This document shows, one piece after another, positions 56,901-64,000 of a stretch of DNA of 64,000 nucleotides. Both the position numbers and the translations under genes were made by a program. Position 1 is the first letter of the stretch, and the number at the start of each line of letters is the position of its first letter. This DNA is from Piscicola geometra. Taxonomy: Eukaryota > Annelida > Clitellata > Hirudinida > Piscicolidae. The stretch spans positions 8,684,525 to 8,748,524 of the forward strand of contig OX030956.1 in NCBI GenBank assembly GCA_943735955.1, given 5' to 3'. The notes below the pieces were generated by a model, which was not told where the DNA came from, did no database searches, and saw only the letters and a list, made by a program, of their open reading frames with translations.

Positions 56901-58246
56901 ATGTTATTCGAATAATTAGTCTGCTGACACCCATAAATCAATCAACCACGATAACTAATAGATATCTAATAGAGAATCGAATCTGAACTTAATAATTCGA
57001 TTGAGAATACAGATATATCAGATAAACTACATAAATAAATAAAAATTTCGGTTTTTCGGTAAATATGAGATCCATTTCGGCCAAACCGAAATTGAGCCAA
57101 AATTACAAAATTATTTGCGCCGAAAACGAAAAATTGCCGAAATTGTAAATCAGATTCGACCGAAACCGAAAAATTGCCGAAACTAAGAAAATTGGCAATT
57201 TCATCGCCGAAACCAAAACCGAACCGAATTTCGGTCGGTCTCTACATCCATCCAACCATCCATCCACCCATCCATGTACCCATTCATGCATCATCCATGT
57301 ATCCACCGCTTTATCTATCTATCTATCTATGCCTCCATGCATCCATGCTGATGCATCCGTGCATCCATGCATCCATGCAAATTCATCCATTCATCCGTGC
57401 ATCCATTCATCCATCTTTCCATCCATCCACCCACCTGCTACTCCATCATCGTCATCATCAGTATCGTTCGTATCTCTAGTTCCATCTCTGTCGGTGTCAT
57501 CATCATCACCACTGCCGTCATGGTCGTCCAAGTAGTCCGGAATGCCGTCCTACCCACGTAACGGGGAAGACCATTTGATGAAAAGTTAGTTGTGAAAAGT
57601 TCTTTAAAAATAAAATGAATGATCAAAACTGTTTAAGTCGAATAAAGCCTTACAGATCTGCAAATTGACAGGTTAAATAAAAATCAACATGGAGTTAAAA
57701 TATATCCACCTCACTATACGTTTGCTTTCATCTAAAAGTCATCAAACACAGTTGGGAATCACAATCATAGACCAATCCTTTATAAAAATTAGAATTCTGA
57801 CTAAAGAACAGCACTAGCCCACAACAACATCACAACACTACCCACAACATCATCTTCACATTATCACAACACTACCTCCGAATATCTTCACAGCAACAAC
57901 ACTACCCCCAAACAATCTTCACAGCAACAACACTACCCCCAACAATCTTCACAGCAACAACACTACCCCCAACAATCTTCACAGCAACAACACTACCCCC
58001 AAAAACCCTTTACAACATCAAAACCCTAGCCACAGCAACCACAACACCACAACACTGACCCCAACAATTCTACCCACTACAACAAACCCTTCACAACACA
58101 GCAACAACACCACCCACTGCATCTTTATCCTGGTACTTGTCGAGGATGCCATCTCCGTTGCGGTCAAGGTCAACTGCATCTAGGACGCCATCACCGTCGT
58201 CGTCGTCGTCCAGGTGGTCTGGCCTGCCGTCGAAGTCTGTGTCGAC
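50939..58246 (-). CDS. Thrombospondin type-3 repeat protein, acidic calcium-binding (5' partial)
   Basis: The spliced exons in order are 58118-58246, 57435-57549, 53844-54624, 53634-53741, 53377-53489, 52822-52944 and 50939-51951. All phases fit, giving 793 residues plus stop. Almost the whole length is DxDxDG-type calcium-binding repeats ([19 protein letters not shown] and variants), about 55 DG-centred loops by eye. In thrombospondins such loops wrap around Ca2+ ions, outside the cell. Only the end ([10 protein letters not shown]) is basic. No EGF, L-type lectin or other domain is visible, so this is not a classical thrombospondin. It may be a matrix or biomineral-type protein, or the repeat part of a larger adhesin. 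The first exon found starts at an acceptor in phase 0, so a signal-peptide exon must lie upstream beyond 58246 or outside the window. The gene runs head-to-tail into RAD54L2, 610 bases away. Confidence 0.85.
52000..52690. repeat. GAATGAATGGATGGGTTCATGC minisatellite
   Basis: Over 20 units of about 24-36 bp built from TGAA and GGAT tetranucleotides plus GGGTTCATGCA. It lies in the last intron of the TSP3 gene, adjoining the acceptor side. Confidence 0.95.
52955..53095. repeat. GGTGGTGG repeat at the acceptor side of a TSP3-gene intron
   Basis: GTGG-based repeats on the plus strand, so (CCA)n on the transcript, ending next to the acceptor CATCGCCACAG at 52945. Confidence 0.9.
56163..57244. mobile_element. 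1.08-kb hAT-like non-autonomous transposon
   Basis: The terminal inverted repeats TAGAGACCGATCGAAA / TAGAGACCGACCGAAA (15 of 16 match) are flanked by CATCCATC on both sides (56155-56162, 57245-57252), an 8-bp duplication as in hAT. The subterminal regions repeat CCGAAACCGAAAT-like motifs. The interior has two direct repeats of ~145 bp (from 56608 and 56880: GTTGTTCCAGATGCTTGTAT and GTTGTTCCAAATGCTTGTAT). No transposase ORF exists. It sits in a TSP3-gene intron. Confidence 0.75.
57255..57433. repeat. (CATC)n/CCATGCAT repeat next to the hAT-like element
   Basis: Tetranucleotide CATC repeats with CTAT and CATG variants. They continue the tract present at 56140-56162 on the other side of the inserted element and lead to the TSP3 exon at 57435. 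Confidence 0.85.
57820..58110. repeat. AACACTACCCCCAACAATCT minisatellite
   Basis: About five units of ~37 bp (CTTCACAGCAACAACACTAC followed by CCCCAACAAT). On the transcript strand it is G/T-rich and follows the donor at 58117. Confidence 0.85.
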
Positions 58247-59242
58247 CTTTGGGGAGGGTCGAAGGAGTGGAAAGAATGGAAGGGAAGAAAAAAATAAAAA
58301 TGGTGGACATTGTGGAGAGGTGGAAATTGTTAAAGAAAAAAGTGAAGACGGTGGAGAGAATGGAAAGGGTGAGTGGAATGAGAAACTATAGAATATAAGT
58401 GAAAATAGAAAATAATAATTTTTAGGGGCGGATCTAGAAAATCACAACTAAAAAGAATATAATATAAGGCGTCAAGAAGTCAGGGCACATTCTTTCATTT
58501 TACTTTTGCCTGCTCCCATTAGGGATTGCCAAAGTTATTTATTTTTCACCATAGTTTTTTATTTCTGCATCCGCCTCTTGTTCACAATTCCTTCAAATTT
58601 TTTCTCTCCTTAACCATGTACCTTTTCTTTGGTTAGCTACTTCTCTGTCTTGATGGCTTAATCATTATTTTCTAGCAATAAGTCGACTCTATCTTTTCCA
58701 CGAGTCCAAACTTCTCCTCCTTCTTCCTATTTTATCCTTAATTTAAGATTTTGTCCGCGAACATCTTGTTCCAGATCCTGTCTTACTTTATCCGTCAACC
58801 TGTCCATCACCACTGCACAAAAAAAACTCAGGGCCGGTTTTTGATGGAATCCAACCCTCACTCTGAGCCAGTCTGTTTTACACCTGCTCTTACACTCTTT
58901 TATACGCAGGGGATTTCGGTGCTGTATGTTACAGGGTTTTTATGTTACAAGTTGAATAACTCTTTTAATGAAAAATAGAAAATAAAATAAAATTTTGTTT
59001 TAATTCTTGGTTTAACCTTCACCTTTCATAAAAAAATAGTCGTTGTATTCGTGTTCTGAAACATTTTATAGCTTTTTTTCTTTATGGAAGACTTTATAAG
59101 TTTTAAGAGTTTGATTATTTTTGTTATATCTTAATTAGCATTTGCGTTCAATTGAATTTTGTTTAAAACACCTTTAAAGCAACCTTTAATGAAAAGTTTT
59201 AAAGTAGGTTTCAAACCAGATGTTTCAAACCATGCAGTAGAG

Positions 59243-59300
59243 CAGTGGTTCATAAACTTTTTGAAGCAACGAACCACTTGGAAATTTTTTATAGTCTTCA
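59243..59300. repeat. CAGTGGTTCATAAACTTTTT, hAT-type end fragment
   Basis: CAGTGGTTC...AAACTTTTT is typical of hAT element termini. A nearby ACGAACCACTT could be a mate in the reverse direction, but no duplication is visible. 58450-59240 otherwise holds nothing I can support. Confidence 0.3.
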
Positions 59301-59769
59301 CGGCCCACTTACCCAAAACATGAAAACGGAAAAGCAATATCTATCTAAAATTATAAATAAATGTAGTAGGGGGAGGTTGCTCAAGATGAACCAGCTCCAA
59401 AGATGGAACGATCTTAATTACAGTTATGCGCTTTAAAAATTAACAATAATTTTATTTGATATCTATGCATCCGTCCTATATGCACATTTGTATGTTGGTT
59501 TTGTTTCTAAAAGTTGTCTCATTCAATTAGAATACTTGAAAATCTGATTTATAAGAGAATTGTTTAAATATTGGGAGATAAAATTTTGACTTATTTTTCT
59601 CAAATTTCGAAGGTATATAATTTTAATTTTGTATTAGTAATTAGATGATGCAATACAGCTTTATTGTGTGCAAATTGTATAAAAAAAATTGAGTGCTTAG
59701 CCTGTTATGAGCATAAATGTGTAGCATGGACTTAGTTGCCTAAGATGAAATTTAGAATAAGACTAGAAG

Positions 59770-59950
59770 TTGATAAGTCTATATACTATAAACTCTATAC
59801 CGTCTATATAGTATATAGACTAGAAAGATTATATATTTTATTTAGACTATAGAGAGTATATATTTTATATAAACTATATATTTATTTAGACTATAGAGAG
59901 TATATATTTTATATAAACTATTTATTTATTTAGACTATAGAAAGAATTTA
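59770..59950. repeat. Three AT-rich tandem units (~50 bp)
   Basis: ATTTAGACTATAGAGAGTAT followed by ATATTTTATATAAACTAT is repeated about three times, preceded by a palindromic TATATAGTATATAGACTA segment. Confidence 0.8.
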
Positions 59951-60659
59951 TTTTATAAAAATTAGTTAAAATTATTATAAAACCAATAATTTACTTTATA
60001 ACTATTAAAAAACCGTTAGCATTCATTTTACATCGGCTTTCTAGCACTTCATATTTGAAATGAAAACTAGAAAGCCTAGAGGAAAAATGTTTAATTTGTA
60101 ACCTAAAAGCTAAATTTAATTTAGTTAAGTAAATTTAATTAAATGTCAATTCACATTAAAATAAAAACTAGTTTATTTCTTTAGATAACTAAACAAGTTT
60201 GACGATAAATACAACGTTTAAGTGACATTTTTTTAAATACAATATAATTTCCTTTTAGGGAACTAAGCATTCCATCTTGGGAACCTAGTTGCTTAAGATG
60301 GAATTTTTCACTTTTCCTGTTTGAAGTAAAAAAAACTTGTTTTTATTTTATATATTATTTTTTGTTTGAGTTCACATAACTAGACAAGGTATCAATAAAA
60401 ATAAAAATAAAAATAATTTCTAATGCAATTGAGCTATCAGACTACGTTTAAAAATCGTTCCGTCTTGTGCAACCTCCACCTAGTAGTCATAATTAATGAG
60501 ATGTATGAGTTTTGGTTAAAAACTAATGAGCAAAAATTTTCGAGGTTTGATGTCAGTCAAAGTGATTCGCAAGAAACTACGGACATTCAAAAAAATTTGT
60601 TTTTTATTAGTTTCATTTAAGAGAATTCTAATTCACATTTGTAGTTCAGGATATTCAAT

Positions 60660-60912
60660 AATAATAATAAATAATAATGCCTATTTATAATGCGCCAAGG
60701 CATGCAACTGAGGCGCCACTTACACGACATAATTCGTGAAACACCGCATTTTTTTCACTTCGTAAAGGGTGCTATACAAATAATTATTGATCGATTGATT
60801 GATCACATACACTAGGTATATGATAGCTCACGGTTGGCTGAACAGAGATTCAAACTGGCGACCTTTAAGCTGCAGGTCCAACAACTTTATCATCTAAGCC
60901 AACCCGCTCACC
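60660..60912 (-). repeat. tRNA-derived SINE, copy 2
   Basis: The minus strand starts GGTGAGCGGGTTGGCTTAGA (A box) and has AGTTTGAATCTC (B box, near 60846-60857). It shares AACCGTGAGCTATCATATAC, GTGGCGCC and TTGGCGCAT segments with the copy at 3940-4203. The tail is (TTA/ATT)n, which could be the LINE-recognised 3' end. Confidence 0.75.
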
Positions 60913-61269
60913 AAAATATTCAGAACGCACACTGATCCAAAAATTTTACTTTTTCCAAACACTTTTTCAAAACCATTATCCTTTTCAAATTCAATTAGTT
61001 AAATTCATTTGAATATTTTCATGAAGGATAAATGGTTTTCTTATCCATTATTTCCCAGAACAGGGATCTTCTTCACTAGAAATTATTCTTAAAAAATATT
61101 CAGAAAAACTTTTTAATGATTCTTTACTGTAACAGTTAGCAATGCCAGTTCATTCTCAGATATTCTTTCGTTTTTTATTGCTCCTGATAATGCTGAAAAC
61201 ATGAAATCTTTTTCCCCATGTTGGTCAGCCACTTAACAATCTTCTGATAAAATGCACGGACTTTATCTA

Positions 61270-62330
61270 TGAGACGAAACAAGTTGGTACTCTTGCCTTG
61301 CACTGACAGAGTGACTTAGTTGAAGTTAGAGAAGAAGTTAAAGAATTCCATAAAAGAGGACCACAGTAAGAAAAAGAACGTTGAGCAAAAGAGTGTTTAA
61401 CTGAAAAACAAGAAGAACGCTTAAAATCGATGATCTTAGACCAGATTTAGGAGGTTGTTTAATTAGATTTTTAAGATAAATTGGAATGAATTTTAAACAT
61501 ATTTAGGCATATTTTAAAAGTCACTCTAGATCTCAAATGTAACCAATGAAACAAACGAAGATAAGGAGAAATGTGAGAAAACTTAGGAGCACGAGCAACA
61601 AGACGAGCAGCACAATTAAAGACTTCATTTAGAAGAGCTAAAGTAGTATCAGGGAGGCCATAGTAAAGAGAGTTGCAATAATCAATCCTGGAGAGAACTA
61701 GAGAAGATACAAGAAGCTGCAAAGTAGAATCATCAAGAAAAGGAAGAAGCTGTTTAATACGACGAATGTGGAAATAACAAGATTTAGAAACAGATAGAAT
61801 TTGAGAAGCTAAAGACGGGTTAGAATCGAAGATAAAAACAAGGCTACGTATAGAAGATCAAGGGTTTAGAGATAGTGAGGAAGGGGGGGGGGCAAAACTG
61901 AAAAAAGAAGGGATAGTAAAGATTTTGATTTTAAAAATTGAAATATATGAGTTTAAATTTGTCAGGGTTTAGTTTGAGAAACATAGATGAAGCTCAAGAA
62001 ATTATAGATTGAAGACAATTATTGGTAGCAAGGTCAAGAGAAGAGTCAGGGAAGGATTTATAAATATAGGAGTCGCCAGCATAAATTTGACTATTTAAGA
62101 AAGATGTAGATATAATATAAGGTTCTTTAGAGGTGTAGAGAACAAAAAGTAAGGGTCCAAGGATTGGGCTCTGTGGAACACCACAAGACACAGAAACAGA
62201 TGAAGAAGAGAAGATTCTATTGATACATAAGAAGTTCGCTCAGAAAGATATGATTCAAGGCAGTGAATGGAAGATCCAGACATATTAAAGAAAGAATCCA
62301 AAACCAAAAATATAAGAATACCGAAAATAT
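61270..62330 (-). mobile_element. Decayed non-LTR retrotransposon, CR1/L2-like reverse transcriptase end
   Basis: On the minus strand the fragments in order are a GVPQ...LGPLLFVLYT block (about 62175), a degenerate IYAGD box in place of YADD (about 62080) and SRIDYCNSLYYGLPDTTLA. FSHISPYLRLFHWLHLRSRV and a FSYCGPLLWNSL ending follow. These are the C-terminal half of a LINE reverse transcriptase. Frameshifts, a stop between fragments and the altered catalytic box show that it is dead. The clade call (CR1/L2/Jockey group) is from the LDYCNSLYYGLP signature. Confidence 0.75.
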
Positions 62331-62869
62331 CTAAATGTATGCGACAAGATTGATATTGTAGGAGCTAAAAACATCCGCCAGAGCAGGTTTTCGTGGCTTT
62401 CTGTAGGCTTTAATTTTTATCAAAGCAAAAATATACGAGTAAGAACTTTTCATGAGAAAGCCTTCTGACTTCCGGATGCAAAATCAAAGTTATTTGTTCC
62501 ACACCGATATCATCACACAGTGCAAAATATAAACGAGTATTCAATCCACTTTCTTGGATAAAGTTTTCTATTTTGACATCGTGGAGCTCATTTTTTTGCT
62601 ACGAGCATACCTTGGTAAATAATGTAAGGAGCAGACTTAGATTTGGAAGCTAAAACTCTTTTCTGGCAGTAAGTCCCAAGTGTTAAACCCCGGTTATTAG
62701 ATTTTGTCTTTTTCGGACTTTTACTTTTTTCCAATGAATAACAAACCAGTTTTTTGTGTTTTCACTTGTGACTAATAGAATTCTTAGTACATACAACAAT
62801 TTTTGAAATAACTGTTTAAAAATAACGAACTTATAAAAACATTTGTAAAAAGTGTAACCTTCAGTCCAG

Positions 62870-63410
62870 GTCTCCTCTATTCTGCACCAACCATAAGTAC
62901 TTTTCGGTCACAACTGACTTCTTCATACAGTACTACAACTTTCTAAACAAATCTACAAACACGTGGTATAGTTCCTTCTGCCCTTCTCTGTACTTTTCCA
63001 TCAGGATTCTCAAGGCAAATGAAGGGTCAAGGGTGGTTTTATTGGCATGAACCCATACTGCTTTTAGCTTATCCCAACCTTTTCTCTTAGTCTGCTTCCA
63101 CTACTTTTTCCAAAATATCAGAATGTGGTTTGTCAATTTCATCTCTCTGTCATCATTACAGGTTTGCACATTTCTTTCTTTAGAAACTGGCTTCAACACA
63201 CAATTTCTTTATTATTTCATCATTTTTTATATCCTTCACAGTCCTATCTAAAAATTTTATTAGAAAAACGACGACAGTTTCTCCTAAACACCTCCATGCC
63301 TCCACCGGTATCTCATCTGACCCAACGGACTTACTACACTTCATCTTTCTAGTTGCTTCTTTACTTATCTTGTTCACTTCCCGTTCAACCAACACCACTT
63401 ACTTTAACCT
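62870..63410 (-). mobile_element. Decayed RTE-like LINE reverse transcriptase fragment
   Basis: The minus strand shows KMKCSKSVGSDEIPVEAWRC followed by LGE, then after breaks an EKVVEAD, QYGFMP and MEKYREGQKEL-like series. This is the N-terminal part of the RT domain as in RTE-type elements. Several frameshifts and internal deletions are present. Its orientation matches the CR1-like piece, but the two belong to different LINE groups. Confidence 0.7.
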
Positions 63411-63792
63411 TCTTTTCTTTCGTATTTTTTACATTCATAAGTTCTTCAAAACACTTCTCACATCTTCTTAACACACTTTTTTTTTGGTAAAAACATTTAC
63501 ATTGTTATCCTGTATTGCTCTCACCTAAGGTACACGTTTTTCCGCTTTGTGTTTTTGTCTAGGCTACGAGGGTTTAGGGATAAAATCACACTTTGAAATG
63601 TTTTTTTTACAAATCACATTTAAATTTAAACTTTAACTAAGCTTTAATTCGTCCGTAGAAAATGAAGTGATTTATTACGTGGTTTTAAATTTACCTGTAA
63701 CTTCAACAAATGTATTTCAAGAAAGTCTAGCTTCAAAACCACAATTTTGAGATTGCTTTTTTTTGTCAGAAATTTTATAATATCTGTTCAAT

Positions 63793-63835
63793 TGTGTTCC
63801 CCCAATGCCACGCCCCTGGATCTGCGCTTGGATTT
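63793..63835. repeat. GGATCTGCGC / CCAATGCCACGCCCC dispersed repeat
   Basis: Similar to 25655-25705 (CAATGCCCCACCCCTAGATCC followed by GCG). A shorter GGGGCGGATCTAG occurs at 58432. These look like termini of one old DNA-transposon family. Confidence 0.4.
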
Positions 63836-64000
63836 TGAAGGTTTTTGAATAGTTTGGTTTTGAATAAGTGTTTATAAGTGGTAAGAAAAAGCTAGTGGAA
63901 AAGAAGACTTTTATGAGGCGTTTGAAGGAAAGCAGGTGAAAATGAGAGAAATGTTTGCGAAAGAGATATGATGACAAACATCACATAAGATTTTTGAAAG

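Noticed and set aside
59366..60310. GTTGCTCAAGATG / GTTGCTTAAGATG motifs as regulatory sites
   Set aside because: Three loose copies only (59375, 59728, 60286), and similar to a GGGGCAAGATG motif at 6656. More likely scraps of an old repeat; too short to annotate.

Overview
The window is animal (metazoan) nuclear DNA. It has intron-rich protein genes with GT-AG splicing, AATAAA poly(A) signals, a tRNA-derived SINE family, broken LINEs and several inverted-repeat DNA transposons. The base composition is AT-rich and the sequence is crowded with microsatellites and minisatellites. An invertebrate is likely from the compact exons and repeat load, but the phylum cannot be fixed from the sequence alone. 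All gene models were built by hand, by joining open exons at GT/AG sites and checking reading-frame phase.

Layout: 1-2163 intergenic. 2164-3411 (+) is an intronless ORF for a secreted or anchored protein, weakly hemicentin-like. 3412-12970 has no convincing gene: a SINE, a MITE, a GAT array, a 23-bp AT array and a 3.4-kb array of a 15-bp unit. About 12970-17149 (+) is a six-exon, four-pass membrane protein (MS4A/CD20-like) with a TATA box. 18031-21232 (+) is an Asn/His-, Ser- and Asp-rich probable type I membrane protein. 21534-26618 (+) is a three-exon mitochondrial thioredoxin (TXN2). 26681-27572 (-) is a small C2H2 zinc-finger gene that ends tail-to-tail with TXN2. 27900-34245 is mostly gene-poor, with a complete 148-bp MITE and a TATA/leader-exon candidate.

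34246-50328 (-) is a complete 22-exon gene for the SNF2-type helicase RAD54L2/ARIP4; every exon phase matches and the model is 2121 codons plus stop. 50939-58246 (-) is the 3' part of a gene for a protein made almost only of thrombospondin type-3 calcium-binding repeats (793 residues, 5' end not found). 58247-64000 has no cellular gene; it holds a SINE and two decayed non-LTR retrotransposon fragments (a CR1/L2-like one and an RTE-like one).

The most unusual signal concerns introns. In several unrelated genes the intron, read in the transcript direction, starts at the donor with G/T simple repeats (GTG, GTT, GT, GTGGGT) and ends at the acceptor with C/A repeats (CCA, CAA, CA, ATC). The two halves are roughly complementary, so the intron could fold back and bring its splice sites together. 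Also notable are DNA transposons whose 8-bp target duplications lie inside ATC-type microsatellites, and a 15-bp satellite with a higher-order period near 1.2 kb.
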